From: Roseovarius sp. MMSF_3350
Lineage (GTDB): Bacteria; Pseudomonadota; Alphaproteobacteria; Rhodobacterales; Rhodobacteraceae
Direction: 5' to 3'
Assembly (NCBI RefSeq): GCF_030733425.1
Contig: NZ_JASHIZ010000009.1
Location: 1-64,000, forward strand
Length of the DNA stretch: 64,000 nt
Below are positions 41,679-50,190 of the stretch, piece after piece. Under the pieces are notes generated by a model. That model did not search any database and had not been told where the DNA came from. It saw only the letters and a program-made list of their open reading frames with translations. A program made the translations under genes and the position numbers. The number at the start of each line of letters is the position of its first letter. Position 1 is the stretch's first letter.

Positions 41679-42107
41679 TCAGGTGGAACTCAGCCGGTTG
41701 CGCAGGGCGAGGATTTCGTCGCGCAGGCGGGTGAGGTCGTCCGGTGCCATGCCGGTTTCACGGGCGATGCAGTCGGGGATGTGGGCGGCCTCGGCCTGCA
41801 GCGCGCGGCCCGAGTCGGTGAGGGTGACGCGAACCTGACGGTCGTCGCCCGTGTCGCGGGTGCGTTGCACGAGGCCTTTGCTTTCAAGACGCTTGATCAG
41901 GGGGGTGAGCGTGTTGCTTTCGAGTTGCAATTCGCGCCCCAGGGCGCCGACGGTGCGGGCGTCCTCGGACCAGAGCGCGCTGAGCAGGAGGTATTGCGGA
42001 TAGGTCAGGCCCAGCGGTGCCAGGAGCGGTTTGTAGGTTTGCTGCATCCGATGCGCGGTGGAGTAGAGCGCGAAGCACAGCATGTCGGGCGGGGGGAGGG
42101 GGGTCAT
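41679..42107 (-). CDS. ohrR: OhrR, MarR-family organic peroxide sensor
   Basis: 142 residues from the ATG at 42107. The peroxide-sensing Cys11 lies in 'LCFALYSTAHRMQQTYKPLL', and 'LGLTYPQYLLLSALWSEDAR' has the conserved tyrosine partners. The winged helix is 'VGALGRELQLESNTLTPLIK', 'RLESKGLVQRTRDTGDDRQV'. An ATG at 42152 would run into the operator region, so 42107 is preferred. It represses itself and the divergent ohr until oxidised. Confidence 0.88.
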   Translation of the reverse strand: MTPLPPPDMLCFALYSTAHRMQQTYKPLLAPLGLTYPQYLLLSALWSEDARTVGALGRELQLESNTLTPLIKRLESKGLVQRTRDTGDDRQVRVTLTDSGRALQAEAAHIPDCIARETGMAPDDLTRLRDEILALRNRLSST

Positions 42108-42127
42108 CTCGGTAAGGTATGTCGCGC

Positions 42128-42196
42128 GCGATTTGATCGCAAGCATTGACATGCAGGAAAACCGTAATATTTATCGTGTGCGATTTAATTGCGAGC
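42128..42196. promoter_or_regulatory. Twin OhrR operators between ohrR and ohr
   Basis: Two related 17-base sites, GCGATTTGATCGCAAGC (42128-42144) and GCGATTTAATTGCGAGC (42180-42196), match at 14 of 17 positions. They lie one near each divergent gene. Their position fits MarR/OhrR operators; binding is inferred. Confidence 0.65.
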
Positions 42197-42215
42197 GATG
42201 GAAAAGGAGATCTCC

Positions 42216-42644
42216 ATGTCGACCGATATCAAGTACTGGACCGAAGCCCATGCCACGGGGGGCGGGCGTGAAGGTGTTTCGCGTCTGAAGAACGGAATGC
42301 TGACCCTTACGATGGATACACCCGAGGCGCTGGGCGGCGCCGGCAAGGGGCACAACCCCGAGGAGCTGTTCGCGACGGGCTATGCCGCCTGTTATCTGGG
42401 CGCGATGCGGTTTGCCGCGCAGAGCGAGAAGCTGGGCGTGGTGCCCAAGGATGCATCGGTCGATGCCAGGGTCGGGATCGGGCCTCGTGACGATGGCGGC
42501 TTCGGTCTGAAGGTCGAACTGAAGGTGAAGATGCCGGGTGTCGATGAGGACACCGCCAAGAAGATCATGGAGCGCGGGCATTTCATTTGTCCGTATTCCA
42601 ACGCGACGAAGGGCAATATCGAGGTGAAAACCGAACTGGCCTGA
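42216..42644 (+). CDS. ohr: Organic hydroperoxide resistance protein (Ohr)
   Basis: 142 residues from the ATG at 42216, with AAAAGGAG upstream. The OsmC/Ohr fold carries redox Cys59 in 'FATGYAACYLGAMRF' and Cys125 in 'HFICPYSNATKGNIEV'. It reduces organic hydroperoxides using lipoylated partners, which suits lipB nearby. Divergent from ohrR. Confidence 0.95.
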   Translation: MSTDIKYWTEAHATGGGREGVSRLKNGMLTLTMDTPEALGGAGKGHNPEELFATGYAACYLGAMRFAAQSEKLGVVPKDASVDARVGIGPRDDGGFGLKVELKVKMPGVDEDTAKKIMERGHFICPYSNATKGNIEVKTELA

Positions 42645-42670
42645 CGGCCGGCGATTGTGCCCCCGCGTGA

Positions 42671-42718
42671 AGCCCGGGCGGAGCAAGACCGTGAGTCGCG
42701 CTTCGTCCGGGCTTTTTA
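42671..42718 (+). terminator. Terminator after ohr
   Basis: AGCCCGG (42671-42677) pairs with CCGGGCT (42707-42713), followed by TTTTT. It ends ohr transcription eight bases before the convergent lipB stop. Confidence 0.75.
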
Positions 42719-42725
42719 ATGCCGA

Positions 42726-43373
42726 TCAGCCGAACACCTTGGGAAAGGTCTGTTGCAGGGCTACGTCCACGTCGCCCATCGTCACCGGCAGGCCGAGATC
42801 GACCAGCGAGGTGACGCCGTGCTCGGTAATGCCGCAGGGGACGATGCCGGTGAAGTGACCGAGGTCCGGCTCGACGTTGATCGAAATGCCGTGAAAGCTG
42901 ACCCATTTGCGCAGGCGGATGCCGATGGCGGCGATCTTGTCCTCGGGCTTGTGCCCCGCGGCGGTGAGGGGCTTGTCGTCGCGCACGACCCAGACGCCGA
43001 CGCGGCCGTCGCGAGTCTCGCCCGTGACGTTGAACTGGTCGAGGGTGGCGATGACCCAGTTTTCCAGTTGCTGGACAAAGGCGCGCACATCGCGGCCGCG
43101 CTGGCCCACGTTCAGCATGACATAGACGACGCGCTGGCCGGGACCATGATAGGTGTATTGCCCGCCGCGCCTGGTGGGGTAGACCGGGAAGCGGTCGGGA
43201 TCGGTGAGGTCGGCGGGCCTGGCGGAGGTGCCGGCGGTGTAGAGGGGCGGGTGCTCCAGGAGCCAGATCGCCTCATCTGCCTCGCCCCGCGCGATGGCCT
43301 CGGCGCGGGCCTCCATCTCGGTGCAGGCGGTCTCGTAGTCGACGAGGCAGGGGGAGGTGATCCATTCCGTCAT
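42726..43373 (-). CDS. lipB: Octanoyltransferase (lipoate biosynthesis)
   Basis: 215 residues from the ATG at 43373. It moves octanoyl from ACP to lipoyl-domain lysines. '[20 protein letters not shown]' binds substrate. K146 in '[18 protein letters not shown]' and C180 in '[17 protein letters not shown]' form the catalytic pair. Full length for LipB. Confidence 0.95.
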   Translation of the reverse strand: MTEWITSPCLVDYETACTEMEARAEAIARGEADEAIWLLEHPPLYTAGTSARPADLTDPDRFPVYPTRRGGQYTYHGPGQRVVYVMLNVGQRGRDVRAFVQQLENWVIATLDQFNVTGETRDGRVGVWVVRDDKPLTAAGHKPEDKIAAIGIRLRKWVSFHGISINVEPDLGHFTGIVPCGITEHGVTSLVDLGLPVTMGDVDVALQQTFPKVFG

Positions 43374-43498
43374 CGGCGTGCTTTGGCAGGTGGCGCGGAT
43401 TTTGTCAAAGCCGTGGAAAATTTGGCCTTCACAAGCCCGGCGCGATTGCCTATACGGCGCTTCACCAAGGCGGTCCATGGGGCGCCTTTCGGTCACGG

Positions 43499-43585
43499 GC
43501 GGTCGTGGCGGAATTGGTAGACGCGCAGCGTTGAGGTCGCTGTGAGCTAACACTCGTGGGGGTTCGAGTCCCCCCGACCGCACCA
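43499..43585 (+). tRNA. tRNA-Leu (GAG)
   Basis: 87 nt class II tRNA with encoded CCA. Acceptor stem GCGGTCG/CGACCGC, anticodon loop TTGAGGT giving GAG, a long variable arm, and T arm GGGGTTCGAGTCCCC. Confidence 0.93.
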
Positions 43586-43878
43586 TTTTTTCGACAGACG
43601 ATTTCGGCGACTTTAGGGTGGCAAGGGTCGCGGGTGATCCCCGCATCCGCACTGTCCCGAAATGGCAATTCTCGAGTTTTCAGAGACCCTTCCGGGCGAG
43701 GCTGTTCTCCGGCCCGGGCGCGTTCACGTCGCCTGCGACACGGTGAATCCGGTCGGGTGAATGCTTGGTACGTGGCCGGACCGGATCGGAAATCGGGCAA
43801 TAAAGTTGGAACATCTTCACGACGGGCCCCGTTTTCCTTCTACGCGAAACCAGTCAAGCAAAGGAGAGAAAAGCCTTA
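43586..43878. other. Intergenic region
   Basis: 293 bases between tRNA-Leu and the repeat-rich exported protein. It ends with a ribosome site AAAGGAGAG at 43859-43867. It should hold the promoter of the following gene. No gene or repeat stands out. Confidence 0.4.
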
Positions 43879-45324
43879 ATGACTTTGAGGAATCCCCAGA
43901 ACAAATTTTCGGTCCGGACCGCCCTGCTCTGCAGCGCGATCGCCGCACCGCTCATGACGCCCGTAGCGGCGTCCGCGCAACAGCAGGGCGACGCAGAACC
44001 TTGCATGCAACTTCAGCAAGCCGGCGACCAGATCAATTTCGAAGAGTCCGGCATTTCGCAGGACGAGTTCAATTCCGTCGTCGATGGCAATGATCCGCAG
44101 CAATGCACGACGTGGCTGGCCCAGGTAAGAGAAGAGGCCGGTATTGAGGGCGAGGTCGCCGAGACCGAACGTGCCCGCGTCGAATTGCAGGATGAAGTCG
44201 TCATCGAAGGCAAAGTGATCGTCGATCAGCAACAGCCGAGTGTCGAGGTTGACGAGCAGGCGCCCGAAGTGGCCGTCGCAAACCCCAGCCCGGATGTGAA
44301 CGTCCAGGAAGGGCCGATCGACGTGCTGATCCGCCAGGATGCGCCGCAGATCTCGATGGAGATGCCGCAGCCCTCGATCACGATCGAGCAGCCGGCGCCG
44401 GAAATCATCGTGACGATGCCCGACCCGTCGGTTGATGTCAGCAACGCACGCCCCGAAGTCGAGGTGCGCCAGGCAGAGCCCGAAGTGCGGGTTTCCATGG
44501 CCGAACCGACGGTGGAACTCGAACTTTACCAGGCCGAAGATCCCGAGAATTCGCCCGGTATCGAGGTGGAGAGTCGCCAGGCCTCGGGTGATGGCGCAAG
44601 CGACACTGCCGAGCCGCAGGTGAACATCAACCGCTCGAAGGCCGAGATCACCTTTGAGGAAAGCCAGTCGCAGGCAAACGTGAACGTGTCGCGCAGCGAG
44701 CCGAGCGTCAGCTTTGAACAGGCCGAGCCTGAAGTGAATGTTGCGTCCTCGGGCGAGCCGACCGTGAACTGGAGCCAATCCGGTGAGCCGAAGGTTACGT
44801 TCCGGCAGAACGCCGACGACGCGTCCAGTGGCCAGTCGTCCAGCGACCAGGCGCGCAACGACGCGCAGCAAGGCAACGATGCCGAGTCGCAAACTGCTGC
44901 CGCGATGCAATCGCAAGAGAGCGATTCGCAGAACGAGCAGGAACAGATGGCGCGCAACGAAGCGTCGCAAGGTGACGCGGCCGCCAACATGCAGGCATCC
45001 GATGCGGAAGACGGCGGACCTGCCGTGCGCCGTGACGGATATACCGAGGTTTCCGCTGACGAAGTGGAAGTCCGGGAGCTTGCCGGCACCACGGTCTACG
45101 CTGTTCAAGGCGACGAGATCAGCGAAGCAGGTGAACTGAACCTCAACGGTGAAGACACCCGCTCTGTCATCGTCGATATCAGCGAATTCGTCGAAGAAGA
45201 GGAGCGTCAAGTGGAGGTCATGCTTTCCGAGCTGACGCTGCTGCAGAACGACGAAGCAGACGACATGCGGGTCTACATCGACCTGAGCGAAGACCGTCTG
45301 AACGATTACTCCGACGCGGGGTAA
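43879..45324 (+). CDS. Acidic repeat-rich exported protein with a PRC-barrel-like C terminus
   Basis: 481 residues. The signal peptide (about 1-34) ends ASA-Q. About residues 105-330 are short repeats of the form P-x-V-x-V with Glu/Asp (EVDEQAPEVAVANPSPDVNV and similar), each likely a beta strand of a solenoid-like stack. A Gln/Ser/Asp-rich disordered part follows. The C-terminal ~90 residues, 'TEVSADEVEVRELAGTTVYA' to 'SVIVDISEFVEEEERQVEVM', have the look of a PRC-barrel. Very acidic. GC is lower than its surroundings. Probably envelope or extracellular. Unknown family. Confidence 0.7.
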   Translation: MTLRNPQNKFSVRTALLCSAIAAPLMTPVAASAQQQGDAEPCMQLQQAGDQINFEESGISQDEFNSVVDGNDPQQCTTWLAQVREEAGIEGEVAETERARVELQDEVVIEGKVIVDQQQPSVEVDEQAPEVAVANPSPDVNVQEGPIDVLIRQDAPQISMEMPQPSITIEQPAPEIIVTMPDPSVDVSNARPEVEVRQAEPEVRVSMAEPTVELELYQAEDPENSPGIEVESRQASGDGASDTAEPQVNINRSKAEITFEESQSQANVNVSRSEPSVSFEQAEPEVNVASSGEPTVNWSQSGEPKVTFRQNADDASSGQSSSDQARNDAQQGNDAESQTAAAMQSQESDSQNEQEQMARNEASQGDAAANMQASDAEDGGPAVRRDGYTEVSADEVEVRELAGTTVYAVQGDEISEAGELNLNGEDTRSVIVDISEFVEEEERQVEVMLSELTLLQNDEADDMRVYIDLSEDRLNDYSDAG

Positions 45325-45494
45325 CGGACACGAGCGATCAGTGCCGCACCGGTTGACCCGGTGCGGCGCACCCTCGCTTCGGATTTCTGTACCGTGCCTT
45401 GAGCCCCTTTGACGCGCCCGAGCCTGGGCATCTGACGATAGCACCGGCGTGGCCGCGACGAAGACAGAAACCACAAAGACAAAGGAACCATATC

Positions 45495-45965
45495 ATGGCG
45501 ACCCCCCCAAGAAACGATCAGCACGACGCCCACATGGGCGCGACCGGCAGCAAGCGCAGCCGCTTGCCGATGTATATCGGTGTCGTCGTTATCGTGCTGT
45601 TGCTCATTTTCCTGCTGTTCGGAAACGTTTTCTCACCCGAGGAAGCGGTCGTCAGCGACGATGATCAAACCATCGAAACAACGGAAACCGGCAACGAGGA
45701 CGGTGCGGTTACCGGAACCGCGACCTCGACGCCCGAGACCGAGACTGAGACCGATGGCGCCGCGAATGACGCGGCCGGAACCGATACCGATGCCGCCACC
45801 GGCACGGCGACCTCGACACCCGAGACCGAGACCAGTGGCGCTGCAAACGACACGGCGGACGCCGGTACCGATGCCTCGGATCCCGACGCTGAAGAGAGCG
45901 CTGAGGAAGTTATCGAGATCGAAGGCGATGCAGACGTCGAGATCGTCGACGACACCCAGAATTGA
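45495..45965 (+). CDS. Single-pass membrane protein with acidic Thr-rich repeats
   Basis: 156 residues from the ATG at 45495. A basic N terminus (TGSKRSRLPM), one membrane helix 'YIGVVVIVLLLIFLLFGNVF', then a periplasmic tail made almost only of Thr, Glu, Asp, Ala and Gly. The tail has a tandem unit (TGTATSTPETET...GAANDTA) of about 32 residues, present nearly twice. It follows the previous acidic protein in the same direction. Structural or cation-binding role is guessed from composition only. Confidence 0.65.
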   Translation: MATPPRNDQHDAHMGATGSKRSRLPMYIGVVVIVLLLIFLLFGNVFSPEEAVVSDDDQTIETTETGNEDGAVTGTATSTPETETETDGAANDAAGTDTDAATGTATSTPETETSGAANDTADAGTDASDPDAEESAEEVIEIEGDADVEIVDDTQN

Positions 45966-46122
45966 TCTGACGTCAAACGCTGGCGCACAGGCAGGGGCGA
46001 TACATTCGCCCTTTTGCCGTGCTCGGGCACCCGAGGGTCATGGGGCGAGGCGGTTTTGACGGCGACGCGCGTGCCATACCAATTTAGCTAAAATTTTATC
46101 GAACCCGGCGCGACGGACGGGG

Positions 46123-46695
46123 TCAGCGCAACCCCTCGCGGGCGATGATGCGCGACAGGTCGAGCACCAGTTTACCTCGGGCGCTGGCGAGGGCGGGGAT
46201 GCCGCCTTCGGGGTCGTAGGGCACGGCGAGTTCGAAGATGCCCGAGCGTTCGCGGCGCCCGTCGGGGACGCCGACGAAATACTGCCCGGATCCGCGGAAA
46301 TTGCCGTCGGCGCCGGCGACGAGGCTCTCGAAGCGTACTTCGAGCCGCGCGTCGGGAAATTCCTCGAACGGCCAGGGTTCGGACGCGACGCGCGCGCCCG
46401 AAAGCCGGGCGAGGTTGCGGGCGATTTCGAGTGCGACGGCGCGTTCGGGCGAGTCGGCCCAACGGACATTGGCGTCGGTGACGAGCTTGCCGTCCTCGTC
46501 CTCGATCGCGATCTCGTCGGCGGCGGCATAGGCGGGCAGCGACACATCGCGCACCTCGACGGTGCTGTAGGAGATACGGATCGTGTCGGTGACCTGTGGC
46601 GCGGCAACCGGGTAGAGATCGGCGGAGGGGCCGCCACAGGCGGCGGTCAGCAAGGTTGCAGCGACAAGGGCGGTGGTGCGAAACGTCATGGTCAT
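46123..46695 (-). CDS. pqiC: PqiC-like ABC-transport auxiliary lipoprotein
   Basis: 190 residues. Lipobox 'LLTAAC' with Cys20, then the PqiC/YmbA domain: 'YPVAAPQVTDTIRISYSTVE', 'ADEIAIEDEDGKLVTDANVR', 'SPERAVALEIARNLARLSGA' and a C-terminal domain 'LEVRFESLVAGADGNFRGSG'. An outer-membrane or envelope lipoprotein working with PqiA/PqiB in lipid transport. Its ATG overlaps the pqiB stop (ATGA at 46692-46695). Confidence 0.85.
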   Translation of the reverse strand: MTMTFRTTALVAATLLTAACGGPSADLYPVAAPQVTDTIRISYSTVEVRDVSLPAYAAADEIAIEDEDGKLVTDANVRWADSPERAVALEIARNLARLSGARVASEPWPFEEFPDARLEVRFESLVAGADGNFRGSGQYFVGVPDGRRERSGIFELAVPYDPEGGIPALASARGKLVLDLSRIIAREGLR

Positions 46696-48776
46696 CTTCC
46701 TCGAATTAGCGCGCTGGGATTGCGTTCCAGCATGCGGGCCAGGGACGTCAGGGCATCCGCGGCCTCGGATATGTCGCGCAGGGCGCTCTGGGCCTCGCGG
46801 CTGAGCGTATCGCCCTTATTGTAGCCCGCGATCGTGACGCTGGCCTGATTGAGCACGTTGCCGAGCCGTTCGACCAGCGCCGGGAGGTCCTCGGTGGAGG
46901 TGGCGACGGCGTCGGCGGCCCGGCGGGCGGAGCCGAGCGTGGCGTTGAGATTGGTGACCGCGCCGCCTTCGCGGAATTCGGTCAGGGTGGCGTTGATCTG
47001 GTTGAGGGCCGCGCCCAGGTCGGCGGGCAGCTGCCGGGCGGACTCGGTGTCGAGGATGGCTTCGGCGGCGGCGGCCAGCTCGGTCAACTGGGTGGCCAGT
47101 TCCTCGACCGGCAGGGATTCGGCCTTGGCGGCGACGGCCTCGATCTGTTCTATCAGGTCGGGGATGCCCTCGACCGAGGTCGAGACGCCCTGCGCGGCAG
47201 CGGCGGCGGCATCGACGGCCTCGCCCAGACGCTCGGCCAGGCGGTTTTCCTCGATGTCCTTCAGCAGCGTCTCGAGCCGGGTGACGGAGGCGTTGAGCGC
47301 GACGGGAATGTTCTGGACGTCCTCGGAAGCCACGATCTGGCGGATTTCGGCGAGGATGGCACGGACATCGCCCGGCGTCTGCTGAAGGTCCTCGTTGGCG
47401 ACGAGCGCCTGGGCGCTGTCGAGAAAGTCGATGGCGCTTCCCAGCAGTTCCTCGATCGGCAGGTTGTTGATGCGGGAAACCACGCCCTCGACCGTTGCGG
47501 CGGCATCGATGATGTCGCTTTCGGTGGTCGGAATGGTCGGCAGGGCGTCCTCGGTGATTTCCAAGGTCTGCGGTTCGGCATCGTCGACCTGCACGAGGTC
47601 GATCTTGAGCCCGCCGGTCAGAATGCTTGCATTGGTCAGGCGGGCGCGCAGCCCGTTCGCGACGCGGTCAGCGAGAAATTCGCGGGCGGTCTCGGGCGTG
47701 GCGTCGTCCTGCAGGCCGAGGCGGGCCGGCTGGATCGCCAGCACGACGCTGAGGCGCACGCGGGTGTCGCCGAATTCCTCTTCGTCGATTACGCCGAGGA
47801 CGCTCTGGACCTCGCCGATCTTGAGGCCGTTGATTTCGACCGGAGCATCGACGGCGAGGCCCGAGACGTTCTCGTCGAAGATCACGCGCACTTCCAGTGG
47901 TTCGACATCGGGTGCCTGGAAGAGGCTGTTGCGGGCCTCTTCCTCGATTGTGTAAACTTCGAACACGGTGCCGTTGCGCACCGGCTCGCCGCCCGAGACG
48001 AAGGTGTCGAATGTCAGCCCGCCGCTAACCAGCGTTGCGATCGAGGAAAAGTCGATTTCAGCCCCCTGCGGTCCGACGGAGAATGTGAAGCCGGAGGTTT
48101 CCCAGAAGCGTGTGGAAGAGGAGATCAGGCGTGAATGCTCTTCGTAGATCAGCGCCTCGGCCACGGCGTAGTTGCCCTGGGGCGAGATGCTGGCCTTGCC
48201 GACGCGGCCCACCTCGATGCCGCGGAAGGTGATCGGGCTGTCGTCGGTCATGGTGCCGCCCGGGGTGGTGCGCAGGACAATCTCGAGACCATTGCCGCCG
48301 GGCCGGAAGAGCGGTGCATCGGCCAGCCCGTCGAAGCTGGTCTGCGGCGCGCCGATCTTGCTGTCCCAGGTGCCCTCGATATAGACGCCCGACAGGACGG
48401 TATCGAGACCGGTCACGCCGCGGGCGGTGACCTCGGGGCGGACGATCCAGAAGCTGGCGGAGACGTCGATATAGGCGGCCACGTCCTTGTCGACGCGCAC
48501 CTCGGCCACGACGGACGCGAGATCCGGGGAAAAGCGGACTTCCTCGACAATGCCCACGGCGACGTCGCGGTAGCGTAGCTCGGTCTCGCGTTCGGCGATG
48601 CCGGCGCCGTTCTCGAAGGCGATGGTGATCACCGGACCGCGGGCGCTGTAGGTCTGCCAGGCCACGGCGAGGGCGATGACCATGGCGAGGACCGGGATGA
48701 TCCAGACGATGGAGACACGGCTGAGGCGCGACTTGCGCTGGCGTTCGACCTGGACGGGGGGCGGCGTGTCGCTCAT
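46692..48776 (-). CDS. pqiB: PqiB-like MCE-domain protein
   Basis: 694 residues from the ATG at 48776. One N-terminal membrane helix 'VSIVWIIPVLAMVIALAVAW' is followed by three MCE repeats ('ITIAFENGAGIAERETELRY', 'LEIVLRTTPGGTMTDDSPIT', 'LEVRVIFDENVSGLAVDAPV'). The remaining ~300 residues form a long periplasmic coiled coil. Such hexameric tunnels carry phospholipids across the periplasm. The operon order is pqiA-like pair, pqiB, pqiC, with four-base overlaps. Confidence 0.9.
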   Translation of the reverse strand: MSDTPPPVQVERQRKSRLSRVSIVWIIPVLAMVIALAVAWQTYSARGPVITIAFENGAGIAERETELRYRDVAVGIVEEVRFSPDLASVVAEVRVDKDVAAYIDVSASFWIVRPEVTARGVTGLDTVLSGVYIEGTWDSKIGAPQTSFDGLADAPLFRPGGNGLEIVLRTTPGGTMTDDSPITFRGIEVGRVGKASISPQGNYAVAEALIYEEHSRLISSSTRFWETSGFTFSVGPQGAEIDFSSIATLVSGGLTFDTFVSGGEPVRNGTVFEVYTIEEEARNSLFQAPDVEPLEVRVIFDENVSGLAVDAPVEINGLKIGEVQSVLGVIDEEEFGDTRVRLSVVLAIQPARLGLQDDATPETAREFLADRVANGLRARLTNASILTGGLKIDLVQVDDAEPQTLEITEDALPTIPTTESDIIDAAATVEGVVSRINNLPIEELLGSAIDFLDSAQALVANEDLQQTPGDVRAILAEIRQIVASEDVQNIPVALNASVTRLETLLKDIEENRLAERLGEAVDAAAAAAQGVSTSVEGIPDLIEQIEAVAAKAESLPVEELATQLTELAAAAEAILDTESARQLPADLGAALNQINATLTEFREGGAVTNLNATLGSARRAADAVATSTEDLPALVERLGNVLNQASVTIAGYNKGDTLSREAQSALRDISEAADALTSLARMLERNPSALIRGR

Positions 48777-49477
48777 GACGCGGTCCGGTTCGGTGTGGCG
48801 GACGTGTCGGAGGTATCCGACGTGTCGTCGGGCGTATCGGAACTGCGGGACTGGAGGTCCCAGATCATGCGGCTGTCGAAGGCTTGGGCAGAGAGCATCG
48901 TAAAGATAACCGATAGGGCAAAGAACAGGCTGGCGCGGCCCGGTGTGACCGCGGCCAGTGTGTTCAACTGCACCAGCGACGACATTATGGCAACCACGAA
49001 TATGTCGATCATGGACCAACGGCCAATGTATTCAACCACTTCGTAGAGAAGCTGGCGCTGGTGCATGGACACGCTGGAGACGCGCACGACGGAGAGGGCG
49101 AGAAAGGCGATGGCCAGGAACTTGCCCACGGGAATGGCGACGCTGGCGATGAGGATGATGAGCGCCACACCGGGCGAGCCGTAGTGAAACAGCTCGATCG
49201 CGCCGCCGACGATGGTGTCTTCCTGCACGGTCAGCAGCGTGCGGGTTTGCAGCATCGGGTACATGTTGGCCGGGATGTAGCACAGAAAGCCCACGAACCA
49301 GTAGGCCCAGACCCGCTGCAAGCTGGTGGAGTCGCGCGATTGCAGGCGCTTGCCGCAGCGGCCGCAGGTCTCGGTTCCGGCGGGCCAGACCTTGGTGCAG
49401 CGGGTGCAGGCGACGAGGCCAAGCTCGCGGGCGCTTTTTATCTTTTGGGATTTTCCAGCGAGTTCCATACCGACCAT
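48773..49477 (-). CDS. pqiA: PqiA-like membrane protein, C-terminal half as a separate gene
   Basis: 234 residues from the ATG at 49477 or 49468. The Cys4 motif 'CTRCTKVWPAGTETCGRCGK' is followed by four membrane helices ('VWAYWFVGFLCYIPANMYPM', 'PGVALIILIASVAIPVGKFL', 'WSMIDIFVVAIMSSLVQLNT') and a disordered Asp/Ser/Thr tail. It corresponds to the second half of classical PqiA. It overlaps the gene upstream by 40 bases and pqiB by four. Confidence 0.8.
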   Translation of the reverse strand: MVGMELAGKSQKIKSARELGLVACTRCTKVWPAGTETCGRCGKRLQSRDSTSLQRVWAYWFVGFLCYIPANMYPMLQTRTLLTVQEDTIVGGAIELFHYGSPGVALIILIASVAIPVGKFLAIAFLALSVVRVSSVSMHQRQLLYEVVEYIGRWSMIDIFVVAIMSSLVQLNTLAAVTPGRASLFFALSVIFTMLSAQAFDSRMIWDLQSRSSDTPDDTSDTSDTSATPNRTAS

Positions 49478-50070
49478 CTGCACAGGAAATTGTCCTGAAC
49501 CACAACCAGAAACACCAGCGCGGCGAACATCCAGAACGCCGGCCCGAACCCGACATCCGCCAGATCGGTGATCTTGACCAGCGCGACCGCGCAGCCGATG
49601 GCGAAGATCTCGGCCATGGACCAGGGCCGCATTGCCTCGGACAGGCGGAACGCCTGCTTTGCCCCGCGTGCCGGCGGGCGGTCCAGCACGATGGGGATGA
49701 GCACGTACATCGCCAGGAGCACCCGGGCGAGCGGGATGAAGACGATGAGCGCCGCCGTTGCGAGCGACAGCGCGATGAGCGGGCCGTCGCTGAAGGCCAG
49801 TGCCGCGTCGAGGATCGAGACAGAGTTCGACGTGCCCGCCGCTGTGATCGTCAGAAAAGGAAACACCGTAGCCGAGATAATGAGGATCGCCACGGTCATG
49901 GAGAGGGCGATGATCTGCATCCCGGCCTTGTGCCGTGGCGTGATCAGTACCGTGCCGCATCGCACGCATCGGGCCCGCTCGCCGATCGCCGGCCGGCGCA
50001 GGCTGTAGGCCGCGTCGCATTGCGGGCAGACGATCATATCGTCGAGGGGAAGCGGGGTGTCGCGCATCAT
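49438..50070 (-). CDS. PqiA-like membrane protein, N-terminal half as a separate gene
   Basis: 210 residues from the ATG at 50070 (a second ATG follows at 50067). The zinc ribbon 'CPQCDAAYSLRRPAIGERARCVRCG' appears as CPQC...CVRC. Four helices follow ('IALSMTVAILIISATVFPFL', 'LIALSLATAALIVFIPLARV', 'WSMAEIFAIGCAVALVKITD', 'FGPAFWMFAALVFLVVVQD'). It is the first half of the PqiA duplicate fold. First gene of the pqi operon. Confidence 0.8.
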   Translation of the reverse strand: MMRDTPLPLDDMIVCPQCDAAYSLRRPAIGERARCVRCGTVLITPRHKAGMQIIALSMTVAILIISATVFPFLTITAAGTSNSVSILDAALAFSDGPLIALSLATAALIVFIPLARVLLAMYVLIPIVLDRPPARGAKQAFRLSEAMRPWSMAEIFAIGCAVALVKITDLADVGFGPAFWMFAALVFLVVVQDNFLCRWSVWNSLENPKR

Positions 50071-50190
50071 CGTGTTAGTTAGCTTAATTGCGTGGTTGGC
50101 AAGCTGCAAATCACGTTGCTTGCCGCCGGAAGGCATCATGGAGCACGGCGCTGGTCTGTTTGGAACGCAGATAGAGGAGAGCCTTGGGGG

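Noticed and set aside
42150-42152. Upstream ATG of ohrR at 42152
   Set aside because: It would place coding sequence over the operator-like site at 42128-42144 and add a non-family N terminus.
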